64,000 bases of DNA from Schizochytrium sp. TIO01 (Eukaryota > Sar > Bigyra > Thraustochytrida > Thraustochytriidae). This document shows, piece by piece, positions 20,696-35,136 of this stretch (position 1 is its first letter; each line of letters starts with the position of its first letter). The DNA lies in assembly GCA_004764695.1 (NCBI GenBank), contig SMSO01000032.1, positions 2,754,501 through 2,818,500 of the forward strand, in the 5' to 3' direction. The position numbers and the translations under genes are program-made. The notes beneath the pieces were generated by a model, which saw only the letters and a program-made list of their open reading frames with translations, made no database searches and was not told where the DNA came from.

Positions 20696-21685
20696 TTAGG
20701 TCTTGTTGAAATTGTCGAGCCATTGGCGCTTGAGAGAAAGGTCTCGAGCTTGAAGACGCTTCCTGAGTTTGGGCGGCAAGCGTGCCTGCAGACCGTTAGG
20801 ATCTCGGGCTGGGTTCCAAAGCCTGAGCCTACCTTGTGGGTCATATGCCATTTTGGCGCCTTGGTGTCTCTTAGCACTTTCCAGTCCTAGTTCCAGCGTT
20901 GCCACAGCATGCATAAGGGCTTTGTTACGGCGAGAGCGCTTATCTGCTTTGGCCGCTTCTTGCGAACGTGTTTGATTGGCAAGGTTTGCTTCACGTGATT
21001 CTGCTGCTTCGGCGTTGGCTTTACGAACAGCTGCTCGTCTGGTTTCTTCTTCGCGTTTTCGTTGTGCTTGAACTGGGTTTACCTTAAACTTTGCTGCTGC
21101 ACGGACCTTGGTAATGGCGTCTTTGAATCTACTTCGAGCCAGATCTTTCTTCTCAAGGCGTTCGTCCACGCGTTCACCAGTAAGGTCTTTCTTCAACAGT
21201 TCGCGCACAAGGTTTTGTACGGCAATTCTGTCATCCCAGGAGTCAATTGAATGTTCGGATTCTACAAGAGCATCATCACTTTGATCCTCAGAACTCAAAT
21301 TCAGAGCATCACCACTTTGATCCTCAGAACTCAAATTCAGGGCTTCATCCCCTGCATTGATCGCAAACGTAGCTTCCTCCAATCCAGACTCATTTTTCTG
21401 TGTTGGCATTTGCATCTCCATCGTATGAATTACTCTGTCACATGCTGCACTAAGATCAAGGGGCTTGAATTTATTCTTGCTCCATTTTCTCTGCTGAAGT
21501 ACTCTTACTGCCCGAACTGCATTTCCACTTACGGTTTTGCTTTGGACGAATTCTCTCTCGTCTTGAAGCCCTTTTCCTGTCATCTGCTCATTCGTCACAT
21601 CAAACATAACCTTTTTCTTCTCCTTCTCTCCGCCATCTTCATTTTTCTCGCCATTTCCCATCCCACCGCTCTCTTCTTCGTTCAT
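20696..21685 (-). CDS. Unknown charged, helical protein
   Basis: A 329-residue open frame from ATG 21685. I do not recognise the family. Residues 1-60 are Gly/Glu/Lys-rich. About 118-140 contains a tandem duplication of the 12-residue unit ALNLSSEDQSGD. Residues about 150-275 are strongly helical and rich in Arg, Glu and Ala (coiled-coil-like, e.g. RKREEETRRAAVRKANAEAA). The last 50 residues (AYDPQGRLRLWNPARDPNGL and a basic end) look more ordered. No signal peptide or membrane segment. The basic helical character suggests a nuclear or nucleolar protein, but that is inference. It lies head-to-head with the ribosomal protein gene eL33, sharing a 400-bp promoter region. Confidence 0.7.
   Translation of the reverse strand: MNEEESGGMGNGEKNEDGGEKEKKKVMFDVTNEQMTGKGLQDEREFVQSKTVSGNAVRAVRVLQQRKWSKNKFKPLDLSAACDRVIHTMEMQMPTQKNESGLEEATFAINAGDEALNLSSEDQSGDALNLSSEDQSDDALVESEHSIDSWDDRIAVQNLVRELLKKDLTGERVDERLEKKDLARSRFKDAITKVRAAAKFKVNPVQAQRKREEETRRAAVRKANAEAAESREANLANQTRSQEAAKADKRSRRNKALMHAVATLELGLESAKRHQGAKMAYDPQGRLRLWNPARDPNGLQARLPPKLRKRLQARDLSLKRQWLDNFNKT
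21269..21342 (-). repeat. 36-bp tandem duplication in the unknown gene
   Basis: Two copies of a 36-base unit containing TTGATCCTCAGAACTCAAAT differ at very few bases. They encode two copies of ALNLSSEDQSGD/D. In-frame, so the protein is preserved. Confidence 0.85.
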
Positions 21686-22090
21686 TGTTTACCATTTCCA
21701 TCTCCATTCCCTTATCTTCCCAAGAGTTCGCCCTTCGAATAGGTACTTTTCCTCGTCCTCTTGCTTCTCCTCGTACTCCACGTACTGCATCATTCCTCAC
21801 TCCATATCGCACACACTCTTTCGCACACTCTTTCACACACTCATCCGTTTGCCATCCCCATCAGTCTCCGTTCCGTTTATTTTATCATTAAGAACGGCGC
21901 TTATTTGCGCCGAATCGATATGGCCCTAACCCTGGCCCGTTTGGGTGGCTGTGGTTGGCGGGCAGTGTGAGGGGGGCATACTAGGAGTCACTGTGGTGGC
22001 GGAGGCGAAGGGAGGCGAGCACGGCAGCAGAGTCCTGATCACACAGAGTCGCGAGCGAAGGAACGCGCGCAGACACCAGGCAACAACAAG
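21686..22090. promoter_or_regulatory. Divergent promoter region with a telo-box-like motif
   Basis: The region separates the unknown protein gene from eL33. At about 21920-21936 it reads GGCCCTAACCCTGGCCC, two overlapping CCCTAA units. In plants a similar telo-box (AAACCCTAA) lies in ribosomal protein gene promoters. A like role here is speculative. Confidence 0.25.
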
Positions 22091-23145
22091 ATGCCGGGCG
22101 GCAACGTCGCGTACCAGGGAAGCGCCCTCAAGGCCACCCCCCGTCAGCTCAACAAGGCTGTTGGAGTTAAGAAGGCCTCCGAGGCCACCGCCCCCGTCAG
22201 GTGAGTGCATGATGAAGATGCTGATGAACAGCATGGACCGCAACTACAAAGCAAAGGATTGAATTGTCTGCCTGCGATGAAAGCGATGGAAATCAGCGGG
22301 GAGCGACAGAATCAACGAGAACGAGGATGCAGATACACGTGAAAGGGACTCTTTACGCGGTCGAGGCGGAGATCGAAGTGGACCTTCCACAGGACCAGCC
22401 TTTCAACCACTCATTGACCATTATGGAGACATTGACATTAGCCTCGTTGACATCAACATGCATAGCAAGCAGCTTGGTTAGGTTGAGGAACTGAGTTGGC
22501 ACAGCTCACAATTGACGCACGATGTGGTTTATCGAGAATTGATGGGCTGGGTTCCACGATTGTCCGCATTAGGCCAGCCAGCCAACCAATGGTGTCTACA
22601 GTAATAATGAGCAGTATGAGTGCCTGAAGAAAGTTCGCCATTCACTTGCCTGAGCTTTGTTGAATAGAATAATCATTCGCTGGCTTGAGTGTCATTGGTG
22701 CATCTGTTTTCTCGTAGGGTCGCTTGTTTTTGTGGGATCGTGGCGTGGAAATCAGTTGATATGGAAATAATTGTAAGGACTAGTTGACTGACGATAATTT
22801 TTTGATGCATATAATTTACTATTAAACCAACACAGGCTGTGGGTTAAGGGCGTTTTCGTCTCCTACACCGGCGGCAAGAAGAACACCTACCACCACACTG
22901 CCATCGTCAAGCTTCAGGACTTGAACGACAAGGATGATGTCCCCTTCTACCTCGGCAAGAAGCTCGCATACATCTACAAGGTGAAGAAGGCTGACAAGTT
23001 CGGCAGCAAGTTCCGCGTTATTTGGGGTAAGGTCTGCCGTGCCCACGGCAACAACGGTGCCGTCCGCGCCAAGTTCACCTCCAACCTCCCCCCCAAGGCG
23101 CTCGGCAAGCCCGTGCGCTGCTTCCTGTACCCGAGCCACGTGTAA
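22091..23145 (+). CDS. RPL35A: 60S ribosomal protein eL33 (RPL35A), one intron
   Basis: Coding exons are 22091-22200 and 22836-23145, with a 635-nt GT-AG intron (GTCAG|GTGAGT ... ACACAG|GCTGTGG) splitting an Arg codon. The product is 139 residues. From residue 38 it follows eL33 closely: LWVKGVFVSYTGGKKN, HTAIVKLQDL, FYLGKKLAYIYKVKKAD, FRVIWGKVCRAHGNNGAVRA and a C-terminal LYPSHV. It extends about 30 residues beyond the human protein (110) at the N-terminus (MPGGNVAYQGSALKATPRQL...). eL33 is a component of the large cytosolic ribosomal subunit. The intron early in the coding region is typical for ribosomal protein genes. Confidence 0.95.
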
Positions 23146-24939
23146 GTCACTCGGTTTGATTGGATAGCTGCATCTTTTTCTACTATGATTGCGCCGTTTA
23201 TTGTTCCATTTCACTCGAATTTCTGGAGTAATCTTGCCTCATCTTGGATTGATTATTCACATGGTAGAAATACCTGTGCTTGTCCCTGTTTATCTCTGTT
23301 ATCCTGTGTATGGAGTTGTTTCCAAAACATATTGCCAACTTGTCTTGATCTCTCTCTCTCTTTCCTGCTGCATCCTGTTCCCCTGAGGTTCACGCCAAGT
23401 ACGAGTTTTAGGACATCTTTGTGTTGTGAAATATATTTAGTAGGGGCGTCGCTCTTGACAGCTATTTGCCAAGTTTATCTTGAACTGATGGTGTTACTTT
23501 TTTGGAAAAGGAAATTCTTGATTGTGTGGTATTGCTACTAGCTGTTCTTTACAGGAGCACAGGATTTCAAAAGGTGATCGCATTTTCGAAGTTTCGAATA
23601 GAGAAACAGAGTCAAGGTAGCATCTATGGTTTCTGGGCGTTCCTCAAAGTCCCTTTTAAGAATGTAATATAGACAACAATGCACTGAGTTTCCTTGACAA
23701 ACCTATAGACAATAAGTGCGAAAGGCTAGTGCCAATACTGCATGGGATGTGCAGAATATTTTAAGTCTTCCTTCACTGTTGCCTTGCTCCTCGCTGTGCT
23801 CTGTTGCAACGCACAAAAGTTGAGTATAGGTAAGCTCTAGGCTCGTTTTCTTCGCCATCGTTGTATAGTTGGCTACCTTTTATTTTTCCTTCCAACGAGG
23901 ATACCATAGAGCAGAACGACAGGAGGGACTCCAGGTACTCTCTGCACTTATCAAGTTTATTTCTTATTGACGAAAAACTCACGAGACGCTACCTACCCTA
24001 CCCTTCGCTAAACTTGTCTCCCATCAAGGCACCATTGGGGCTCCTAATTTAGCTTCTTCTCAATCTCTGCCTAGCTATCGACCGTGGAGCTATTTTCGTA
24101 TGACAAGCTGGATGGCGAATCCATTCATTCCATATCTCTAAAATCCAGCATCTGAAGCGAAACATGAGATTTTCATTTTACCTTCTGAAAAGCCGTGGGA
24201 CGAACTCTACCATAGGCAGCAAGTGCCTTCGACAGTCCAGGACAACGACCTTTGCCTTCCTCGCACAAATGTCACTGCACGAATTAACTTAGGTATTACA
24301 TGCAATAAGAACCGCCAGCGAAACATCATCATACTATAAGCAGGCCCAACAAAACCTAGCTAAACTAACTAACTAAAGTTTGCCAAAGCGAGGTAAAAAG
24401 ACCCAGTGTCCGCTCTCGGGGACTCAATGGAGCAGCCACGTGGTCAGCACAGAGGCTTCCTAGTCCCTTCGCAAGCGTCCGCGGTGCGTTCCGTATCTAT
24501 GCTCTAGCTGCAGATGTGGCCGCTCAACAGCGGTGCCGGGGGTCGAACTAGAGCCCATCTGCATTACATCTTGAGCCATGCTGATTTGTATTCAAAGCAA
24601 CTCCAGGGCTATTGGGTTGTGCAATTCCAGTCAGGCAGGCGTCCTCGAGAATTGAAACAAAATCAAAATCTTCTGCGAGAAGAACTTTGTAAGGCGTGCG
24701 GGGGTTGTGTTGCAGGGTTAGCCCCTGCAGCGAAGCTCGACGTGAGTCAAACTAGTTTGTCTCTGTCTGGACCCATTTGGTTAAATAGGCTGCTTTCGAA
24801 GGCGGCGGAATCCACGTTTGACCGTCACCACTCCGACTGCAGGACGCCTCTGCGGTTGCGAACTTGGCGAGAAGAAGACCTTTTCTGAGCCCAGAAATCA
24901 AGATAAAAATCTATCCAAACTAAGATCTTGTTGACCAAA
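23146..24939. other. Intergenic between eL33 and prolyl hydroxylase
   Basis: About 1.8 kb. No supported gene. A plus-strand open frame at 24514-24888 (124 codons) overlaps the presumed promoter and UTR of the next gene and looks spurious. At 24501-24554 there is a 54-base tRNA-sized structure with perfect 7-base terminal complementarity (see findings). Confidence 0.35.
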
Positions 24940-26309
24940 ATGGCGAAGAGCGCTAAGAAGAACTCTGCCGCAGACCCTGCTGCGAAGGCTGCTGCTGCGA
25001 AGGCTGCTGCCGCAGCTAAGTCCAAGAAAAACGAAGGACCCAGCTGGCTATCTACGCTTTATGTAGCAGTTGGTGTTGGCGTACTTGCTGCCATACTGGC
25101 AGGCTACTTTGCTAGCAGTGACCCTGCAGAGATGGCTAAGAAAAGGGCGGAGCAGCTCAATATTCCTGCGGCAGAGGATCGCAGTGGAGGTATGAGCGTA
25201 CATGATATCAAGGAGCGTGCAGCAACTCTTCCTTGCAAGAATCGTCACCGCGACCAAGATTGCCACCACTGGGCATCTCTGGGCCACTGCGCAGTTGCGC
25301 CTGGATGGATGGCTGTGTTTTGCCCGGCAAGTTGCAATATCTGTGAGCTGAGGGACCCGAATGTGCGCTGCGATGCTGAGCGAATCGGCTACGATCGTGT
25401 ACCTGCTCTGCAACCGGGTTCTGTGACTGACCTTTTCTCAGACCTTGGCGAGCGGTACCCAGAGTACAACATCACTTACTTGTCCAAGCCGCCTGAGGGT
25501 CCATGGGTGGTCAAGTTCAACAATTTTCTCAGTGATTTGGAGATCAACACTCTCATTGACCAGGCGGCTGGAGGCCTGAAACGAAGCACTGATCAGGGTG
25601 ACTTTAGCGAAGATGGTGTGCAGGCACAAGTTATTTCGAAGGGCCGTACTAGCGAAAATTCCTGGTGTGATACTGACTGTGAGGCAAACCCGATCGTAGC
25701 TGGCGTGATGGATCGCATTGCTGAGATTACAAAGGTGCCTGTTGAAAACTTCGAGTCTTTCCAACTTTTGCGTTATAAGATTGGCCAGGAGTATACTCGT
25801 CACCATGATGCTTCGGCCTCAGATAACAAGCTTCTCTCTGGTCCGCGTATTTATACTTTTTTTCTGTATCTTTCCGATGTTGAGGAAGGTGGTGGCACCC
25901 GTTTTACTGATATCAAACCGCCTATCACTAATGCGGCTGAACGTGGTACTGGTAAGTTTTCCCTTATTTTGAGATCTGAGCAGAGCAGGATAGCGAAGTA
26001 ACTAGTTTAATCTATCCCAGAGTAAAATTGGTTATATGTAATGTAGAATGGGGGAAGGATAGGACACTAACTTCAACCTTGGAATGAATGTCAATCATGA
26101 TAAAAATTGTATTATCACGACTCACCACAGCAATTCTTTGGCCGAGTGTGACGGACGAGGACCCGACAGTGATCGAAAGGCAGACTTACCACCAGGCCCT
26201 TCCGGTGATCAAGGGCACGAAGCTTGCAGCGAATATTTGGATTCACCAGTACAACTACAAGGTGCCAAATCTTCATGGTTGCACAGGTAGCTTTACAGAG
26301 ATGGATTAA
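24940..26309 (+). CDS. Transmembrane prolyl 4-hydroxylase with ShKT domain, one intron
   Basis: Exons 24940-25951 and 26131-26309 are joined across a 179-nt intron (GTACTG|GTAAGT ... CACCACAG|CAATTC). The product is 396 residues. The first ATG is 24940; the frame upstream has only TTG starts. An Ala/Lys-rich N-terminus precedes a membrane segment at about 38-57, giving a type II topology with the rest lumenal. A six-cysteine ShKT domain covers 99-135 (C99, C108, C117, C128, C132, C135; with HHWASLGHC and FCPASCNIC). The Fe(II)/2-oxoglutarate catalytic domain has H288-H-D290 as the H-x-D motif, distal H358 and Lys368 in the 2-oxoglutarate site (HQALPVIKGTK). The splice restores RGTAILWPSVTDEDP, the conserved stretch between the iron ligands. 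Family members hydroxylate proline in secreted proteins within the ER/Golgi. Confidence 0.93.
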
Positions 26310-27705
26310 ACTCAGGTATCGTTAGGTCTACATGTGCTGTTGCCAGCAGCTCTTTCTGTCGCCATCGTAGTTTCAATGCGCTATGGCCTCAGTTGTGATT
26401 GTGAACGGGTGCAATGAGCAAACGCAAAATGAAAACAGGAGCAAACTATTTACATACACCTCCACTTATCTTTTTCTTCGTCCTTGCGAGAACATCTCTT
26501 TATATAAAAAAGAATACGTCGAGATAGAATTAACATAATCCAAAATCAGTAGGTCCACCAATTAGAAGCCAAACAAAAGCACAAGTATTAATGGAGTTTG
26601 GAACCTAATTTCTGAGAGCCTTTCAGCATTCAGTTTTCTTTTGCATCTAGCTGGTCTAAGAAAATGAGCCCAGGTAAAAACAAAGACAATTTTCTGACAA
26701 GGACGCTTTACTCTGCTACATACTAGAGTCTAATTTGGTTCTCTTTTGTAAAGTTGAAGTTTAAATCCTGAATCTCAAATTTTATGCTATGTTGTTTCTT
26801 TGAATGCCTTATGTTTGCATTGATCACTTATGATTGGTTGGATTTCTGCATTCGACTCCTTGTTTGTTGCATCTATTATCTATCAAGTGGTATTAATAAT
26901 ATTACAATTAGAATTAAAAAAGAAAGATTTTTTTTTAATAATTTTTTAAAATAATATATGTAAAGTAGATGAAAGATTGAACGAATTTTTATTTTTTTAA
27001 AAACTAATATCAGATTGACTCGTTCTAGGGCTTCCAGGATCGTATCAGTAAAAAGGTAACAGTTTTAGCGTGATCTTCCGGGAAAAAGGGCCAGTGAAAC
27101 CGTCTGTGACATGTTTCGATAATCCTGCACATGTCCACAGGGTAATTAAATTAAATGCCGACCCGGTTGTTATCTATGCTGTGCTTCAAGTTTTTTATGA
27201 CCCAGCTTATGAGAAGATATAGATGTGCGTACCTCAAAAGCTGATATATTCGAGAAAAGATATCATTTCAGCAAACACCATATTTATGCACACTGCACCT
27301 GCATTTCCTCAGCCATAGCAATCTATCACACAAATGGTAGAGTAAGCCAAGCCAAAAGAGAGACTCCGGACTTGATGAAAGATGCTTCGAGTGAAAAGAA
27401 GACAGAAATCAAAGTTTAAAAAAAGACTATCGAAATTGAGGTACAAAATGGTTTACGTTCTCTATCGTGCTGTTTGGAAAAAGGAAAGAGTAATGATGGG
27501 ATAGAACTTGAGAGTGTATATATAGCATCGTCGAAGACATGATGATCATCGCACATTTTCTCTTGAGGCACTAATGTGACTAAAGGGACGATGTGGGGAC
27601 CTGATTGTGTGCTGGTGTTGTGCGAGTAACAAAGGTCAGAAACTTCACTTACGCCAAGGAGGTTGGCGGTGAAGGACATGCAATCAATGTAGCAAACATA
27701 TGCGT
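26310..27705. other. AT-rich intergenic region, prolyl hydroxylase to beta-tubulin 3' ends
   Basis: About 1.4 kb with long A/T runs (26915-27010). No gene seen. On the minus strand 27602-27654 is bounded by splice-like sites within the beta-tubulin 3' flank (see findings). Confidence 0.4.
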
Positions 27706-30590
<2,885 letters not shown>

Positions 30591-33500
30591 TGTGGACAGA
30601 AAGAGCGAAAGAAAGAAAGAGAGAAAGAAAAAGAAAGAAAAAAAAAGAAAAGAAAAAAGAAAAAAAAAGGACAAAAGCTGCGATTTTCAGGCAAAACCAC
30701 CAAATCAAACCCACGCAAGCCGCTCGCTACAGCTTCTCCCCGTCGGCGCCTCGGCCTCTGCAGCGGCCACGTCTGCATGCTCCCGTCTACGCTTACTGTC
30801 TGCTGCCTTCCTGCCTCCTGCTGCCTTCTCGCCTCTGTCTTTCTCTCGCGCTGCCTGCTCTGCCTTGCCCCTCTTTCTCCGTTGGAGCACAGCGGCCGCG
30901 CCGCAGAGCCGTTGCTCCGCACTCCTCGTCGATAGTACCCATCTACCCGAAAAGGTTACCCCTTCGTGCCACCGCGTAACGGATACCTACCTTGCTTGAG
31001 AAGAAAGAATCAATCAAACTCGCGCCTCCTCAAAGACAGCGCGCGGGAGTAATTTGGCGACGGCGGCGGCGCAGAGGGACCGCCTGGCGGCAGGTTGAGA
31101 GGCACGCAGGCAGGCAGAGGCAGCCGGCTTCGGAGTGCGGCAGCCACTGCACGAGCTCTGGTTTCCTTTCTTCTTCGCCGTTGTTGCTCGTTTTTTCTGT
31201 TCATTGCGTGATTTATGACTGTTTAAATCTATTAGTTTGTTTATTATGTATTACTCATCATAAGATATTTTAAAATTGAAGAAATCAAGACTGTGTTTGA
31301 GCTAAAAAATGAACCAAAAACTTTTTAATAAGTTAATAAGTTAATCAATTGATAAATAAATACAAATAAAGTAATTAATTAATTAATCATTAAATTGATC
31401 ATTCATTCATAGCGAAAGTTGTCTTTTTAGTTGTGGAAACGTTTTGTTTCTTTGAAAGTCTGACGAACGACTCGAACATCGATCGATTCATTCACTGGTT
31501 CATTCATGAGCAGTTTCCGCCATCGCTACGGCATCTGCAAAGAAAGGCCTTCGCGCCCGTTGTTTCGAAGCCAAACAAAGCCTCCTTGAAAGGCTTCGTG
31601 CGGCGCCGAGGTCCCTCATTCCTGCAATTCCGTCTCGTTTCGTGGAACTATCCGCTTTTCACATCGATCGATCGATTGACTGAGTTGAGTTGAGTGGACA
31701 AAAAGAAACCCTCAGAATCGATAGGACCTCCTCACTCACTCTCTTATTCGCTCACTTATTCACTTATTCACTTATTCACTTATTCGCTTATTCACTTTTT
31801 TTTCATTCATTCTGCAGTCAAAATAACAGTACCGTCGTCATCGTCCACAATGAACAAGCGCTTAAGAAGCGAGCTCGAGCAGAAATCTTCTTCTGCAGAA
31901 GCGCTCGCGAGCAGGCCAAGACCGCCGCATCCTCCTCCTCATCACCCTCCTCTGCAGGCAGGCGGCAGCAGCAGAGCGGCCTCGGCAGGTGATCGGCGGA
32001 GCGGAGCACAACCTTCAACTCTCTGGAGACGTTGCTTCGGCGATTGACTGAGTTATTATTCGTTCATTCATTTCTTCATTCATTCGATCGCTTTCTTTCT
32101 GCTTTCTCTCATATCGACTGTGCGGAATCTCGAAATGAAAGGAAACGTCGAAGAGCGATCGAGGATCGAAAAAGGGACAAAGAAAGAACGTCCGCTAGCA
32201 CAGTAAACTTCAGTGTTGAGAATGAACAGAATCTGCAATCGAAGACCTCTGCTACTGCCGTGCGGAGGAGAGGCGAGCGGGACTCAAGGCCTGCCAGAAG
32301 CCCCTCGGGCGCCCTCTCTGGTCGGCCTCGCGCCTGTTTCTTTGGGACCTCTCGCTTTTCCACCGCCCGATACACAGAAAGCTGGAAAACTCATGTACCA
32401 CGTCATTCATCTCTCTCAGTGAATCGCCGTTGAAAGGCATTTTTTGTTTTGTTTTTAACAAAGGTCGTTCTTTCTTTCTTTCTGTCTGTCTTTCTTTCTT
32501 TCTTCTTTCTTTCTTTCAAGTTTTCTCGCGAACCCTTTCTTCCTCTGCATATGCTTCACAGACAGAAAAGAACGAGGGAAAGACAGAAAGAACATGCCAT
32601 CGTAGAAGACAGACAGCTGTTGAAGACGACACGCTTAGATTATTCGGTAGGGCGCCCAGTAAACGAGTGAAAGAAAGAACGAGCTAACGAATGAATGAAG
32701 GAATGAATGTGAATGAATGAATGAATGAATGAATGAATGAATGGGTGACAGAGCAGAGGCGTCTGAGTGCGGGTCTCGCTTCCCGCGGCTCCTTCTCTGC
32801 GCGCAACGACAGCTTCCTTCACAGTAGCCAACGAATGGCCTCCGCTGCCACTCAATCTGCTGCAGTTTTGAGGCTTTTGGGCACTGATTTGACCTTAATG
32901 AGGGCTCAAAACCGCATTCGCTCATTGCCATCAATCATATCCTTCGTGAAGGTTTGCCAAATTCATTCCTTTTACAGCTCCAGCAACAAGCGGCTATAGC
33001 TAACTAACTATCTATGCACGTGTACGAACACGCCTGACTGATAAAAAAAAACTACCTTTAACTACAGTAAATGCGCTTGACTTGTATTGTTCTAATTTTA
33101 TTTTGACTAACAGCAAAAAACAAAAAAGCTAGCTAGTAAGTAGAGGACTAGTAGCTATAGCTACTGGTAAATCGTCGCGATGGCGTGTAACCGCAATTTG
33201 CTTTGTTTTCCTCGACACTCTAAACTCATTGGGAAAAACATTCCATTTTGCGAAATTGTTAAGCAGCAGAGAACGCGGCGGTTTGCAGGTTCCATGGGCT
33301 CTGAGCTAAATGAGCTCCTTCGTTTAGCGAATGCTGCGCCTTTCACCACTCGGCTTCTTCGATCGTGATGGGAGAGTAGTTTGGTGCGCTCTGATTGATC
33401 GATTGATCGATTGATCGATTGGTCGATCGATTAATTGACAGAGCGGAGTGGTTTTGATTGTCTGAAAAGGAAACTCAACGTCGATCTATTTCTCTAAAGG

Positions 33501-34625
33501 TCTCCGAGTTCATCTCTTCTGTCTTTCTCTCGCTCTCTCGCGCGCCGCGCCCTCCTACCGTTTACCCTGATCCTAGCTAGGCTCAGTGATTTGTTTCTGC
33601 ATTATCGATTTGATTTGTGTGCTGATTCATTGGTCGATTCATGGATTGAGAAGACAGAAACAGAGACACACAGAGAGAAATAAGAGAAAATAAATAAGAG
33701 AAAATAAATAAGAGAAAATAAATAAGAGTTTTTCAAAAACTCCGCCGCCACTGATCGGAGAAAACGGAAACAGGCAGTCACAGCTCGCAGCGAAGTACGA
33801 GGATCGCGCGAAGAAAGCCGCGCAGGAGAACAGATCCCGAGGACCGAGAGGTCATCTGCCTCCTCCGCCTCAGCCCGGGCCCGCCTCTGGCCCCCTCCAG
33901 GTGCCTTTCTCCGCTCCTTTCCACGGCTTAGACTGATCGCCGCCCGAGCTTTGCTTTGTTTGCAATCTTCGCATATTCTGTATACGTGTCAACGAGAGAG
34001 ACGTTACACACACATCACATACGGATGTCGAGATGTCGTGGGCCGGTGCGCCTTCTAGTGTTTGGGGTAGCCGAACGGTAGGACCGGCAACCGGCGCACG
34101 TTTCGTTCGTTTGCCACATTTGAAAATGAGCTGTTTTCTGCTCTTGTTCTTTTGTTTTCGTTTCATTCTTGGTATTTCAAAATTAGTGTTGTAGGTATCT
34201 CTAAAAAAGAAATAAGAAAAAAAAAAAAAAGAAAAGAGAGTATGAAAAAGAGAACTGAAGAATATGATTACGCCATATCATCGTTTAAATTTGAATTTTA
34301 TATTATTATTTGTTGGAAAACTGAGAGATTAAACTGTAAAAATAGGACTTGAGATGCGAGAGCTAAACGGCAGCGGAATGAAAGCCTGAGCAAAGCATGC
34401 ATACCGATGGCATCTCTCTCTAATTGGCGCTGATTTACAATCGCTTGGTCCAACATTCAATCATCCATTCATGCCCAACACCGATCTTTGCGTGCCAGAA
34501 AGAAGAGAAAGGAGAAAAAGAAAGAAAGCAAACGAATGCCTGAGGATCTAATTTATTCATGCTTGTCTCTCTGCAGTTTAGGCTTATTCCACTTCTTTCG
34601 CAGTGAAGATGTGACGTCTTCTCTA
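30591..34625. repeat. Gene-poor mosaic with many simple repeats (first part)
   Basis: GC-rich blocks of about 150-300 bases (30700-30960, 31030-31180, 31850-32030, 32220-32400, 33750-33920) alternate with AT-rich spacers and microsatellites. Repeats seen: GAAA-rich purine tract 30600-30670; (CTTA) 31743-31795; (TTTC)n 32468-32518; (GAAT)n 32690-32743; (ATTGATCG)n 33393-33437; a 14-bp unit of about three and a half copies 33682-33728. Short coding-like frames (for example 33716-33931, no ATG) are present but no gene can be supported. Confidence 0.6.
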
Positions 34626-34629
34626 TGAA

Positions 34630-34775
34630 TCATTCATTCATTCATTCATTCATTCATTCATTCATCATTCATTCATTCATCATTCTTCATTCATTTATTC
34701 TTCATTCATTTATTCTTCATTCATTTATTCTTCATTCATTTATTCTTCATTCATTTATTCTTCATTCATTTACTC
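34630..34775 (+). repeat. (CATT)n microsatellite passing into a 15-bp minisatellite
   Basis: From 34630 about twelve CATT units run to near 34680. They are followed by about six copies of the 15-base unit CATTCATTTATTCTT up to 34775. The longer unit clearly derives from the shorter one. Confidence 0.9.
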
Positions 34776-34866
34776 TTACATATATAATAGGTTGCTTTCC
34801 TGTGATCGGCAGGACGGCCGGTGCACGCACCCCTCTCTGCTCGGCCCGCCCTGCGTCCTCGCCGCT

Positions 34867-34960
34867 GCCTCCTGCCTGCCTGCCTGCATCCTGCCTGCCT
34901 GCCTGCCTCCTGCCTGCCTGGCTCCGGCCTCGCAGGCCGCCTGCCTGGCCGCCTGCCTGG
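34867..34960 (+). repeat. (CCTG)n-rich tract
   Basis: Imperfect CCTG repeats (CTGCCTGCCTGCCTGCATCC and variants) within a GC-rich segment of about 230 bases. It lies between two (ATTC)n arrays. Confidence 0.85.
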
Positions 34961-35088
34961 AGCCCTCGGCACGCCCCGAGGCCGGCCTGGAGCCGGAGAC
35001 CGGCGCTGCCGCAGCGGCTGCAACGGGCGGGGCGTAAACTTGGGGGCCCTCCAGTTACGCTCACGGATACTTGTTCTTGTGCTGTTCA

Positions 35089-35136
35089 ATTCATTCATTC
35101 ATTCATTCATTCATTCATTCATTCATTCATTCATTC
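35089..35136 (+). repeat. (ATTC)n microsatellite
   Basis: About twelve perfect ATTC units directly after the GC-rich CCTG segment. Confidence 0.95.

Noticed and set aside
24514-24888. 124-codon frame upstream of the prolyl hydroxylase
   Set aside because: No recognisable motif and it occupies the likely promoter and 5' UTR of the next gene.
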